A DNA stretch of 33,856 nucleotides from Gammaproteobacteria bacterium (GTDB taxonomy: Bacteria > Pseudomonadota > Gammaproteobacteria > Pseudomonadales > Azotimanducaceae). A program made the position numbers and the translations under genes. Positions 5,484 through 17,114 of the stretch are shown here, in pieces (positions within the stretch are counted from its first letter, which is position 1; each line of letters begins with the position of its first letter). The notes beneath the pieces are model-generated. The model saw nothing but the letters and a program-made list of their open reading frames with translations. It searched no databases and was not told the origin of the DNA. Where the stretch lies: positions 1 through 33,856 of the forward strand of contig JAPOYI010000069.1 in NCBI GenBank assembly GCA_026706665.1, read 5' to 3'.

Positions 5484-7118
5484 ATGGCGGTACTCGAGTC
5501 GCGGCTGGATGTCCGATCCGACGCCTACCGCGAGAATCGCGAACGCATGCTCGAAGCGCTCGCGCGCCTGGACGAACTCTACGGGGAAGCGGCCCGGGGT
5601 GGCGGCGAAGAGGCCATGGCGCGCCTGCGTTCCCGCGAAAAGATGCCCTTGCGGGAACGAATCAGCCTGGTGCTCGATCGCGACTCGCCTTTTCTCGAGA
5701 TCAGCCCTCTGGCCGCATGGCGCTCCAACTACGCCGTGGGCTCCGGTTTCATCGCCGGGATCGGCGTCATCGAGAACACGGAATGCGTGATTCTAGGTCA
5801 CGACCCATCGGTTCGCGCGGGCGCCTTCAACCAGTTCAACTCCAAGAAACTCATGCGCGGTCTGGAGATCGCCCGCCAGAACCGGTTGCCGTACGTGCAG
5901 TTCGTCGAATCCGCGGGCGCGGACCTGCGGGGAGAGGGCGGCCGCAGCGACCCGGAGGCGTCCATTCGGCGTGAGATCACCCACTTCGCCGAGTCCGGCA
6001 GGCTCTTCTACGAGATCACCGAACTGTCGAAGCTGCGCATCCCGACGATCTCCGTCGTGTTTGGCGCGTCCACCGCCGGCGGCGCCTACCAGCCCGGCAT
6101 GAGCGACTACAACATCTTCATCAAGGGACAGTCGAGAGTGGCTCTCGGCGGCCCGCCGCTTGTGAAGATGGCGACCGGTGAAGACGCCGACTACGAGGAT
6201 CTCGCCGGCGCCGACATGCACGCCCGCGTCTCCGGCCTTGGCGACTACCTGGCCCAGGACGAACTCGACGGCATACGCATGTGCCGGGAGGTCGTGGCGC
6301 ACCTCAACTGGCGCAAGCAGGGGCCCGGTCCCTCGATGCCGGCCGACGACCCGATCTACGATCCGGAGGAACTCCTCGGAATCGTAAACGAGAACCTGCG
6401 GGTCCCGTTCGACATGCGGGAAGTGCTGGCACGGGTCGCTGACGGATCCCGCTTCGAGGAGTTCAAACCCCTTTATGGTCCGACACTTGTGACGGGCTGG
6501 ACCTCGATCAGCGGGTACCCGATCGGCGTACTGGGCAACAACGGCCCCCTCATGTCGGAGTCCTCCGAAAAGGGCTCGCAGTTCATCCAGCTCTGCAACC
6601 AGATCGACGTGCCCATGCTGTTCCTGCACAACATCACCGGGTTCATCGTGGGGACGGACTTCGAGCACCAGGGGATCACCAAGCACGGCTCCAAGATGAT
6701 CAATGCGGTCGCCAACTCCACGGTGCCGCACATATCGATCATCGTCGGCGCCTCCTACGGCGCCGGAAACTACGGCATGAGCGGCCGCGCGTACGAGACC
6801 CGGTTTTCCTACACCTGGCCGACCGCCAAGATCGCCGTCATGGGCCCGAAGCAGATGGCGGGCGTCATGACCATCGTCCAGCGGGCGGCGGCCGAGCGAC
6901 GCGGCCTCGACTTCGACGAGGCGGCCAATGACCGGCGCGCCGAAACGGCGGAGTTCTGGGCGGAAGAGCGCTCGAAAGGTCTTTACGCCACATCCCGCGT
7001 CGCCGACGACGGCATGATCGACCCGCGCGACATGCGCACCGTCGCGGCCATCTCGCTGTCCGCCTGCCACAACAACAAGGTCGAAGGGACCAAGGAGTTC
7101 GGCACGTGGCGGATGTAG
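5484..7118 (+). CDS. Acyl-CoA carboxylase beta subunit (carboxyltransferase; methylcrotonyl/geranyl-CoA type)
   Basis: This is the carboxyltransferase half of a biotin-dependent acyl-CoA carboxylase, moving CO2 from carboxybiotin to an acyl-CoA. The 544-residue product has two crotonase-like halves, with the oxyanion-hole segments FGASTAGGAYQPGMSDYN in the first and IVGASYGAGNYGMSGRAY in the second, and FLHNITGFIVGTDFEHQG, typical of the MCC/GCC branch rather than propionyl-CoA carboxylase. The block GGADMH-like/VSGLGDYLAQDE resembles the geranyl-CoA and unclassified members more than classical MCC, so substrate is open. ATG 5484 follows AGGGGAA. It overlaps the biotin carboxylase gene by 13 bases, as expected for subunits of one complex. 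Confidence 0.85.
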   Translation: MAVLESRLDVRSDAYRENRERMLEALARLDELYGEAARGGGEEAMARLRSREKMPLRERISLVLDRDSPFLEISPLAAWRSNYAVGSGFIAGIGVIENTECVILGHDPSVRAGAFNQFNSKKLMRGLEIARQNRLPYVQFVESAGADLRGEGGRSDPEASIRREITHFAESGRLFYEITELSKLRIPTISVVFGASTAGGAYQPGMSDYNIFIKGQSRVALGGPPLVKMATGEDADYEDLAGADMHARVSGLGDYLAQDELDGIRMCREVVAHLNWRKQGPGPSMPADDPIYDPEELLGIVNENLRVPFDMREVLARVADGSRFEEFKPLYGPTLVTGWTSISGYPIGVLGNNGPLMSESSEKGSQFIQLCNQIDVPMLFLHNITGFIVGTDFEHQGITKHGSKMINAVANSTVPHISIIVGASYGAGNYGMSGRAYETRFSYTWPTAKIAVMGPKQMAGVMTIVQRAAAERRGLDFDEAANDRRAETAEFWAEERSKGLYATSRVADDGMIDPRDMRTVAAISLSACHNNKVEGTKEFGTWRM

Positions 7119-9085
7119 CGGCGATCCAGCCAATCCGCCGGCTGCTGATCGCCAATCGCGGCGAGATCGCGCGGCGTATTCAGCGCACGGCCCACGAGAT
7201 GGGAATCGACACCGTCGCGGTGTACGCCGACGGGGATGTCTCGGCGCCTTTCGTGCGCGAAGCCGACATCGCGATCGCCCTGAAAGGCAATCTCCCCGCA
7301 GAAACCTACCTTGACGCCGGCAAGGTGCTCAAGGCCTGCAAGCGCGCCGGGGCGGATGCCGTGCATCCGGGTTATGGATTCCTTTCCGAGAACGCCAGCT
7401 TTGCGCGGAGCGTCGCCAGGGCGGGCTTGCGCTGGATCGGTCCCTCCGGCGATGCCATAGCAGCCGTTGGCGACAAGCTGGCCGCCAAGGCGCTCATGGA
7501 GGAACTTGGAGTGCCGACCCTGCCCGCACTCGAAGTGAAGGAAGGCCCGGGCCTGGCGGCGGCAGCGCGGGAGACGGGATTTCCATTGCTGGTCAAGGCC
7601 GCCGCCGGCGGAGGCGGCCGCGGCATGCGCATCGTGCAGGAGAGCGAAGATGTCGCCGAAGCCGTGGCGTCGGCCAGACGCGAGGCCCTTGCCGCTTTCG
7701 GCGACGGCACGGTGTTCCTCGAGCGCTGGCTCACGAAACCTCGGCACGTCGAAATCCAGATCCTGGGCGATAACCATGGCAACGTCGTCTACCTCTTCGA
7801 GCGCGAGTGCTCGATCCAGCGGCGCCATCAGAAGATCATCGAGGAGGCGCCGTCCCCCGCCGTTGACGCAACGATGCGCGCGCGGATGGGAGAAGCCGCG
7901 CTAACCGTGGCGAGAAGGATAGGCTACACGTCCGCGGGCACCGTGGAATTCCTGCTCGACGGAGACGACTTCTGGTTCCTCGAGGTCAACACCCGCCTGC
8001 AGGTAGAGCATCCCGTAACGGAAGCGATCACGGGCCTCGACATGGTCCGGGAGCAGATCCGCATCGCCGAGGGTGAACCGCTGGGATATGCCCAGGATGA
8101 CCTGTCGATCACGGGCCACGCGATCGAGGCGCGGCTATACGCCGAGGACCCCTCGAACGATTTCCTCCCGGCAGGCGGTTCGGTACACGAGTGGCAGCCC
8201 GACGACGGCTCCGCGCGATTTGACTCCGGCATCGAGTCGGGCAGCGACATCAGCGTCGATTTCGATGCCATGATCGCCAAGGTCATCGTCGCGGCGCCAA
8301 CCCGCCGCGAGGCTGCCGCGCGCCTTGCGAGGGCGCTGGAAAGAACGCGCCTGCAGGGTGTGACCAACAACCGGGACTTCCTCGTCGCAACGTTGCGCGA
8401 ACCCGCCTTTCTCATCGGCGACACCACGACCGATTTCATTGATCGGGTCAGCCCCGGCCGGAGACGCGAGCTGTCCATGTCAGAAAAGCGCGACGCGCTC
8501 ATCGCAGTGACCGTGTACGGGCAGGCCCGGCGAAGGGAGGGAGCGAAAGTCCTGGGGAACGTGCCGAGCGGCTGGCGCAACACTTTCATGCCGCCCGAGG
8601 CAGCGACCTTTCGGGTCGGCGACGTCGAAACCAGGGTCGAGTACCGGTCTCGAAGGGACGGCGCTTTCGATGTCTCCATCGGTGATAACGACTACCGGGT
8701 GACCGTGTTGAGCCAGGAAGCGGATGGGGTTGATATCGAAGTCGACGGCCGGCGCTTCTATGCGGCCATCAGTCAATGCGCCGATCAATGGCTGCTGCAC
8801 GGCCCCGGTGGCGATATCGAGCTACTGGAATTGCCGCGGTTTCCGACAGGCTCTCACGCGGCCGTGGCTGGAGCGCTCGTGGCACCGATGCCGGGGAACG
8901 TCGCGAGCGTCCAGGTGGCGAACGGAGAAAGCGTCAGCCAGGGACAACTGCTGTTTACCCTGGAGGCGATGAAGATGGAGCACCGGATCACCGCCCAGAG
9001 GTCAGGGATAGTCTCCAGGATCCTCGTGGAAGCGGGCGACCAGGTGGATAACGGCGCACTGCTCGCGGTGCTGGAGGAAGATTGA
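7106..9085 (+). CDS. Acyl-CoA carboxylase alpha subunit (biotin carboxylase plus biotin carrier)
   Basis: This subunit carboxylates its own biotin with ATP and bicarbonate. The 659-residue protein has, in order, the biotin carboxylase N-domain (LLIANRGEIARRI, HPGYGFLSENASFA), the ATP-grasp domain (KAAAGGGGRGMRIV, RECSIQRRHQKIIEEAPSP, FLEVNTRLQVEHPVTE), the C-domain (GHAIEARLYAEDP), a middle linker domain, and a C-terminal biotinyl domain. The biotin attachment motif is EAMKMEH, with K623 as the acceptor. The start is GTG 7106, supported by AAGGAG at 7092-7097, and it overlaps the upstream carboxyltransferase gene. Length and layout match LiuD/AtuF proteins. Biotinylation would need BirA, which is not in the window. 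Confidence 0.9.
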   Translation: MADVAAIQPIRRLLIANRGEIARRIQRTAHEMGIDTVAVYADGDVSAPFVREADIAIALKGNLPAETYLDAGKVLKACKRAGADAVHPGYGFLSENASFARSVARAGLRWIGPSGDAIAAVGDKLAAKALMEELGVPTLPALEVKEGPGLAAAARETGFPLLVKAAAGGGGRGMRIVQESEDVAEAVASARREALAAFGDGTVFLERWLTKPRHVEIQILGDNHGNVVYLFERECSIQRRHQKIIEEAPSPAVDATMRARMGEAALTVARRIGYTSAGTVEFLLDGDDFWFLEVNTRLQVEHPVTEAITGLDMVREQIRIAEGEPLGYAQDDLSITGHAIEARLYAEDPSNDFLPAGGSVHEWQPDDGSARFDSGIESGSDISVDFDAMIAKVIVAAPTRREAAARLARALERTRLQGVTNNRDFLVATLREPAFLIGDTTTDFIDRVSPGRRRELSMSEKRDALIAVTVYGQARRREGAKVLGNVPSGWRNTFMPPEAATFRVGDVETRVEYRSRRDGAFDVSIGDNDYRVTVLSQEADGVDIEVDGRRFYAAISQCADQWLLHGPGGDIELLELPRFPTGSHAAVAGALVAPMPGNVASVQVANGESVSQGQLLFTLEAMKMEHRITAQRSGIVSRILVEAGDQVDNGALLAVLEED

Positions 9086-9088
9086 GCG

Positions 9089-9865
9089 ATGACAACCGAT
9101 GCAACACAGTACGAAGTCAGGGGCGGCGCGGCCTGGATCACGCTGAACAGACCCGAAAACCGAAATGCGCTGTCCGCCGTGCTCGTTGGTGAACTCCACG
9201 AGCACCTGAGCGCTGCAAACGACAGCGATGCGGTGCGTTCGATCGTCATTACCGGCGCCGAGCCCGCGTTCTGCTCGGGCGCAGACTTGAAGAATCCGCC
9301 CGGCCAGATGATCGGCGGCCACCAATCCGTGCCGTATCACGAAGTGCTCATGTCGATCATGGAGAGCCCAAAGCCAGTCATCGCCGCGGTGAATGGGCCC
9401 GCCTTCGCCGGCGGTCTGGGTCTCGTTGGCGCCGCCGATATTGTCATCGCCGCCGAAGAGGCCGTTTTCGCGTTCAGCGAGGTGCGCATCGGGGTGATTC
9501 CAGCCGTGATCTCCGTGGTGTGCATTCCGAAGCTCGGGACGCACCACGCGATGAAGCTCTTTCTTACGGGAGAGCGGTTTACCGGGGCACAGGCGGTGGA
9601 GATGGGGCTGGCACACCAGGCAGTTCCCAAGGACCGCCTCGCCGCGGCCGTCCGCGATGTCATAGGGTTGATCGGTCTCGGCGGGCCCAATGCGGTGCCG
9701 GAGTGCAAGAAACTCGTGCGCCGGATGCCGACCCTCACGATCGAAGAGGGCTTTGAAGTAGCCGAACCGTGGAGCAAGCGGATGTTTGCTTCGGATGAAG
9801 GCACCGAAGGCATGGCCGCGTTCCGCGAGAAACGCGACCCTGGCTGGATCGGCGGAAATCGCTGA
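9089..9865 (+). CDS. Enoyl-CoA hydratase family, methylglutaconyl-CoA hydratase-like
   Basis: This is a crotonase-fold protein of 258 residues starting three bases after the carboxylase. It has the oxyanion-hole segments CSGADLKN (residues 62-69) and GPAFAGGLGL (103-112). Of the two catalytic glutamates of classical crotonases, the first is present (E131 in FSEVRIGVIPAVIS) but the second position is Lys (K156 in HAMKLFLTGERF). A single Glu with the VxIGVIPAVIS signature is characteristic of methylglutaconyl-CoA hydratases (AUH/LiuC). These hydrate methylglutaconyl-CoA to HMG-CoA, exactly the step between carboxylase and lyase. This is the best clue that the four-gene unit runs leucine/isovalerate-type breakdown. 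Confidence 0.75.
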   Translation: MTTDATQYEVRGGAAWITLNRPENRNALSAVLVGELHEHLSAANDSDAVRSIVITGAEPAFCSGADLKNPPGQMIGGHQSVPYHEVLMSIMESPKPVIAAVNGPAFAGGLGLVGAADIVIAAEEAVFAFSEVRIGVIPAVISVVCIPKLGTHHAMKLFLTGERFTGAQAVEMGLAHQAVPKDRLAAAVRDVIGLIGLGGPNAVPECKKLVRRMPTLTIEEGFEVAEPWSKRMFASDEGTEGMAAFREKRDPGWIGGNR

Positions 9866-10278
9866 AGGCCAGCCAATCAATCAAGAAAATATGAAATAAA
9901 AGATTGATATTTGTTGATGTTGTTGTGCGTCTCCCTCCTGTGGAAAAGACCCGCAAAAGACTCATCCTGTAGGAAATTTCCGCCACGGGTTCGTGTGATA
10001 TTCCGCTGTGGAACGGTTGTGATTTCGGGTATCGATTGGGGAAAAAGCCCCAGCACGACTTTTATCCACAGGTTGTGCTAGGGCAGTTCACAGCTTTTGC
10101 CATTCGGTCCATTTTCCGGGTCTGGGTCGTGCCGATGGATGACAGGTGCAAGTAATTGTTACTAAATAGAATATTCTTTGTGACCCAAGTTTTTTTGTAC
10201 TTTCGTGTGCAGGACTGTTGCCATCGTGCTTAGAATTGGTCGCGAATTGAATTTTTCTGCGGAGCGGGGGGAATTTCC
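9866..10278 (+). promoter_or_regulatory. oriC: Probable chromosomal replication origin (oriC) and dnaA promoter region
   Basis: This 413-bp gap upstream of dnaA is markedly AT-richer than its surroundings. It holds one perfect DnaA box TTATCCACA at 10062-10070 and near-boxes on the minus strand at 9939-9947 (TTTTCCACA) and 10007-10015 (CGTTCCACA). An AT-rich tract lies at about 9875-9913 and is a natural unwinding site. The right half (10150-10260) is also AT-rich, with runs such as ACTAAATAGAATATTC and a T7 tract, and probably carries the dnaA promoter, though I cannot fix -35/-10 elements. The context of dnaA-dnaN-recF-gyrB makes an origin here likely. Confidence 0.8.
10062..10070 (+). promoter_or_regulatory. 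Perfect DnaA box
   Basis: TTATCCACA matches the consensus TTATNCACA in all positions. It is the only perfect copy I find in the gap and lies 209 bp upstream of the dnaA start. Confidence 0.85.
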
Positions 10279-11589
10279 GTGGTGGCGGTGGTATGGCAGG
10301 AGTGCTTGGGAGGGTTGGTCGAGGAACTGAGTTCGCACGACTACAACACTTGGATCCGACCGTTGCAGGCGCGGGTCGACGAATCGAAACTGACCATCCT
10401 TGCACCGAACCGCTACGTGCGCGAAAGGGTCCAGGAAAAGTACCTGAGACGCATCGTCGAACTGGTCGAGTGGCATGGTGACCCCGCAAGTCCGCTGCGC
10501 GTCGAACTCGAGGTCGGCAGCGGGAACCGCCAGGCTGGAACCCCATTGCGGGCGGAGGGCGACCGGCACGATGAAGCGCTGAACAAGACCTTCACGTTCG
10601 ATTCCTTCGTGAAAGGCACGTCGAATGAGCTTGCCGTCGCGACGGCAGATCAGGTGGCCAAGAACCCGGGACGATCCTACAACCCACTGCTCCTCTACGG
10701 TGGCGTCGGGCTGGGCAAGACGCACCTGATGCATGCGGTTGGCAATGAGGTTCTGCGCCGTTCGCCGAGCATCCGGGTCACGTACCTTCATTCCCAGGTC
10801 TTTGTGCAGGAAATGGTGCGGGCGTTGCAGACGGGAACCATGCAGGCTTTCACGCAGTACTATCGAAAAGCCGATATCCTGCTGATCGACGACATCCAGT
10901 TTTTTGCCCACAAGGCCCGATCTCAGGACGAATTCTTCCATGTTTTCAATGCGTTATTTGAACAGCGCCGACAGATGGTGCTGACCTGCGACCGGTATCC
11001 GCGAGACATCGAGGGGCTTGAGGAACGATTGAGGTCCCGCTTTGTCTGCGGCGTGTCCGCGGAGGTGGACCCGCCCGACCTAGAGACGCGCGTAGCGATT
11101 CTGAAGAAGAAGGCAGAGATAGAGGGCTATGACCTGGATGACGAAGTGGCGTTCTTCGTTGCCGACCACATTCGCTCCAATGTTCGCGAACTGGAGGGGG
11201 CCCTGCGCAGGATTCATGCGTACGCCCGTTTCACGGGCTTGCGCATCACGGTGGAGCAGGTGCGCGAGGCCCTGCGGGATCTGCTGGCGATCCATGATCG
11301 CCAGGTCAGCATCGACAACATCCAGGGGGTCGTGGCCGAGTACTACCAGATCAGGAAGTCGGACCTGCTATTGCGACGCAAGACGCGGACCATCGCCAGG
11401 CCGCGGCAGATGGCCATGCACCTCGCCAAGGAGTTGACCAAACACTCGTTGCCGGAGATCGGCGAGGCATTTGGCGGGCGGGACCATACGACCGTGCTGC
11501 ATGCCCATCGAAAAATCACCGAACTGAAGCAAAGCAGCAGCGATATCGCAGAGGACTACCGGAATCTCAACCGGCGCCTGATGAGCTAA
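10279..11589 (+). CDS. dnaA: Chromosomal replication initiator DnaA
   Basis: DnaA binds DnaA boxes at oriC, opens the duplex with ATP and loads the helicase. The 436-residue protein has the N-terminal DnaB-interaction domain (VWQECLGGLVEELSSHDYNT), a short linker, and the AAA+ domain with Walker A GGVGLGKTH at 141-149 and Walker B LLIDDIQFF. The C-terminal DNA-binding domain carries the GGRDHTTVLHAHRKI signature. The start is GTG 10279, after a GGGGGAA site; a second GTG follows at 10282. The linker is shorter than in E. coli, explaining the slightly smaller size. The next gene, dnaN, follows after 15 bases. Confidence 0.97.
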   Translation: MVAVVWQECLGGLVEELSSHDYNTWIRPLQARVDESKLTILAPNRYVRERVQEKYLRRIVELVEWHGDPASPLRVELEVGSGNRQAGTPLRAEGDRHDEALNKTFTFDSFVKGTSNELAVATADQVAKNPGRSYNPLLLYGGVGLGKTHLMHAVGNEVLRRSPSIRVTYLHSQVFVQEMVRALQTGTMQAFTQYYRKADILLIDDIQFFAHKARSQDEFFHVFNALFEQRRQMVLTCDRYPRDIEGLEERLRSRFVCGVSAEVDPPDLETRVAILKKKAEIEGYDLDDEVAFFVADHIRSNVRELEGALRRIHAYARFTGLRITVEQVREALRDLLAIHDRQVSIDNIQGVVAEYYQIRKSDLLLRRKTRTIARPRQMAMHLAKELTKHSLPEIGEAFGGRDHTTVLHAHRKITELKQSSSDIAEDYRNLNRRLMS

Positions 11590-11604
11590 AACTAGGAACG
11601 AAGC

Positions 11605-12735
11605 ATGAAGTTCAGCACTGATCGAGGGACGTTGCTGAAGGCCCTCTCGATGGTTGCGGGCGTCGTGGAACGACCGCAGCAGACCCAGGGGATTCTTCCG
11701 GTCCTTTCGCACCTCCTGTTCAACTGCGACGACCAAGGCCTGTCGATCACCGGCACCGACCTTGAAGTCGAACTGAACGTGCGCATAAGCGAAGGAGTCG
11801 AAGTAGAGCAACCCGGTCGGGCGACCGTGCCGGGCCGCAAACTGGCGGAGATCTGGCGATCATTGCCCGAAGACGCGCCAGTTTCGGTGGAAACCGGCGA
11901 CCAGGCGACCGTGCGCTCCGGGCGAAGCCGGTTCCAGCTGGCGACGCTGCCCGAGGAAGAGTATCCGTCCGTCGACACCGGGGGTGAGGGGGAAACCCGC
12001 CTGTCAGTGGCACCGGGGGATTTGCGGCGCTTGATGGACCGGACAAGCTTTGCCATGGCGCAGCAGGACGTTCGGTACTATCTCAACGGGTTGCTGTTCG
12101 AGGTCACCGAAAGCCACATCCGCACGGTCGCGACAGACGGACATCGTCTGGCGATGTGTACGTTGCCTGGTGGTGCGCAAGGGGCGGAACGGGTACAGGT
12201 GATCGTTCCCCGCAAGGGCGTCGTGGAACTGGGCAGGCTCCTCGCAGATGCCGAAGATTCAGTGGAGATTTCCTTGGGGATGAACTACTTGCGGGCAGAG
12301 AACTCGGGCTACACGCTGACGACGAAGTTGGTGGAGGGAAAGTTCCCGGACTACGCCACGGTCATTCCCAGCGCCGGAGAGCGCCAGCTATCCGGTAGTC
12401 GCGAGACCTTGCGGCAATCGTTTCTGAGGGCGGCGATTATTGGCAGCGACCAACGCCGCGTTGCGCCCCTGGTGAGGCTAAAGATCGAAGAGGATCGCCT
12501 GGTCGTGACGGCCAACAACGCCGAGACGCAGGAAGAAGCGGAGGAAGAAGTCCCCGTCGACTACCAGGGGGACGCATTCGAAATCGGATTCAATGTCGAC
12601 TATCTCCAGGACGTCCTTGGGGTGGTGGATACGGAAGACGTCCGGATTTCCATATCCGACGGGGGCGGAAGCGCCTTGATCGAAACCGGCGATTCGGAAG
12701 AATCGGTGTTCGTCGTGATGCCGATGCGCCTATGA
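11605..12735 (+). CDS. dnaN: DNA polymerase III beta sliding clamp
   Basis: The clamp encircles DNA and tethers polymerase III. The 376-residue product has the three-domain clamp layout and the expected ends: MKFSTDRGTLLKALSMVAGV at the start, GILPVLSHLLF, SITGTDLEVEL, and a C-terminal VFVVMPMRL. The ATG follows GGAACGAAGC. It lies 15 bases after dnaA and four bases before recF, consistent with a dnaA-dnaN-recF operon. Confidence 0.97.
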   Translation: MKFSTDRGTLLKALSMVAGVVERPQQTQGILPVLSHLLFNCDDQGLSITGTDLEVELNVRISEGVEVEQPGRATVPGRKLAEIWRSLPEDAPVSVETGDQATVRSGRSRFQLATLPEEEYPSVDTGGEGETRLSVAPGDLRRLMDRTSFAMAQQDVRYYLNGLLFEVTESHIRTVATDGHRLAMCTLPGGAQGAERVQVIVPRKGVVELGRLLADAEDSVEISLGMNYLRAENSGYTLTTKLVEGKFPDYATVIPSAGERQLSGSRETLRQSFLRAAIIGSDQRRVAPLVRLKIEEDRLVVTANNAETQEEAEEEVPVDYQGDAFEIGFNVDYLQDVLGVVDTEDVRISISDGGGSALIETGDSEESVFVVMPMRL

Positions 12736-12739
12736 CGAA

Positions 12740-13828
12740 GTGATCGTCGAGCGCCTGGAGCTCAGAAACTTCCGAAACATCGCGGCCGCCACCCTCGAAC
12801 TGTCGCCGCATTTCAACTTCCTTATCGGACCCAATGGGGCGGGGAAGACGGTTGTTCTCGAAGCGCTGCACCTCCTGCTTCGCGGCCGTTCTTTCAGAAC
12901 TCACAGGGTATCGTTGCTGATCCGCCTCGGTGAACGGGAGCTGGCCGCGCAGGCGCTCTGCCAAGACGCCCTCCGCGGCCGCGAGCGTATTTCGTTGACG
13001 AAGGACCGCGGCAACCGCACCGAATTGCGCGTGAACGAAGAGCCCATCAAACAGATATCCGCCGTAGCGGGACTGTTGCCGCTCCAGGTGCTGCTTCCCG
13101 ACCTCGCCGACCTCGCATTCGGAGGGCCACAGGGGCGGCGACAATGGCTGGACTGGGGCACGTTTCACGTGAAACACGATTACATTGACGTGTTGCGACG
13201 CTACATGCGGGTATTGCGGCAGCGCAATGCGCTGCTCAGAAGCAGAGAGGCGCGAACGCTCGACACGTGGACGGATCGCATGATCGAGGCGGGGGAACAT
13301 GTGATCGAGGCGCGCTCGGAATACCTGGAAGCAGTACGGGAGCCGCTTGGTTCCTGCATCGAGGCGCTGGCACCCGGTCTCGATATTCGCGTACGGCACT
13401 ATCCGGGATTTGAGGGTGATTCTCTCGCTGAAGAGGTAGGCGCGCGGACCCCTGGCGATGTAAAATTGGGGTTCACGCAAGTTGGACCGCACCGGGCCGA
13501 CGTTCGGCTCGAAGCGGGCGACAACGCGGCCGCTGGCGTGCTATCTCGCGGTCAGGGCAAGCTCGTGGCGAGCGCCATGAGAATCGGCCAGGCGAGGGGA
13601 TTGCTCACCGACCAGTCGCGGCCAAGCCTGTTTTTGATCGATGACGTGTGGACAGAACTCGACGACGATCACAGCGCGCGATTTATGCGGCTACTCGACG
13701 GAATGGGGTGTCAGATTCTGGCGACATCAACGCATGAACCCGTGGCAGCGCGAAGCGTTGCGGCGGATAGGGTCCGCGTGTTTCACGTGAAACGCGGCGA
13801 GATCACTCCTGCACGCCCCGCCCAATAA
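12740..13828 (+). CDS. recF: Recombination mediator RecF
   Basis: RecF is an SMC-like ATPase that, with RecO and RecR, loads RecA at gaps and junctions. In this 362-residue protein the N-terminus (ERLELRNFRNI) leads into Walker A GPNGAGKTVVLEAL near residue 30. The ABC signature LSRGQGKL and Walker B LFLIDDVWTELDDD are near the C-terminus. The start is GTG 12740, four bases after the dnaN stop, with only a weak ribosome-binding site, suggesting coupling to dnaN. Two parS-like palindromes lie in the reading frame and encode FHVK at residues 142-145 and 348-351. The first falls in a segment where RecF proteins often have FHVE or FHVK. Confidence 0.95.
   Translation: MIVERLELRNFRNIAAATLELSPHFNFLIGPNGAGKTVVLEALHLLLRGRSFRTHRVSLLIRLGERELAAQALCQDALRGRERISLTKDRGNRTELRVNEEPIKQISAVAGLLPLQVLLPDLADLAFGGPQGRRQWLDWGTFHVKHDYIDVLRRYMRVLRQRNALLRSREARTLDTWTDRMIEAGEHVIEARSEYLEAVREPLGSCIEALAPGLDIRVRHYPGFEGDSLAEEVGARTPGDVKLGFTQVGPHRADVRLEAGDNAAAGVLSRGQGKLVASAMRIGQARGLLTDQSRPSLFLIDDVWTELDDDHSARFMRLLDGMGCQILATSTHEPVAARSVAADRVRVFHVKRGEITPARPAQ
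13161..13176. promoter_or_regulatory. parS: parS-like ParB binding site 1 (inside recF)
   Basis: CGTTTCACGTGAAACA differs from the consensus parS TGTTTCACGTGAAACA at only the first base. The 14-bp core GTTTCACGTGAAAC is a perfect palindrome. ParB spreads from such sites and with ParA segregates the origin region. Location about 3 kb from the origin is normal for parS. Confidence 0.85.
13779..13794. promoter_or_regulatory. parS: parS-like ParB binding site 2 (inside recF)
   Basis: TGTTTCACGTGAAACG differs from the consensus parS at the last base only and shares the perfect 14-bp core with site 1, 618 bp away. It sits near the 3' end of recF, about 45 bp before the gyrB start. Confidence 0.85.
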
Positions 13829-16972
<3,144 letters not shown>

Positions 16973-17114
16973 GCCAGCTGGTTGGCCAGATTTGACCTGT
17001 ATATCATTTCCCGATGCGGCCCTGGACGAGGGGCAAACCGGTATCGGACATGGCTGCTTCTCGGGGCTTTGGGAAACTTGCAGCATACAGGCGCGCGCCT
17101 GGAAGGGTAACCGG

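Noticed and set aside
5793-7133. 446-codon minus-strand frame
   Set aside because: It is antisense to the carboxyltransferase gene, with no recognisable motif.
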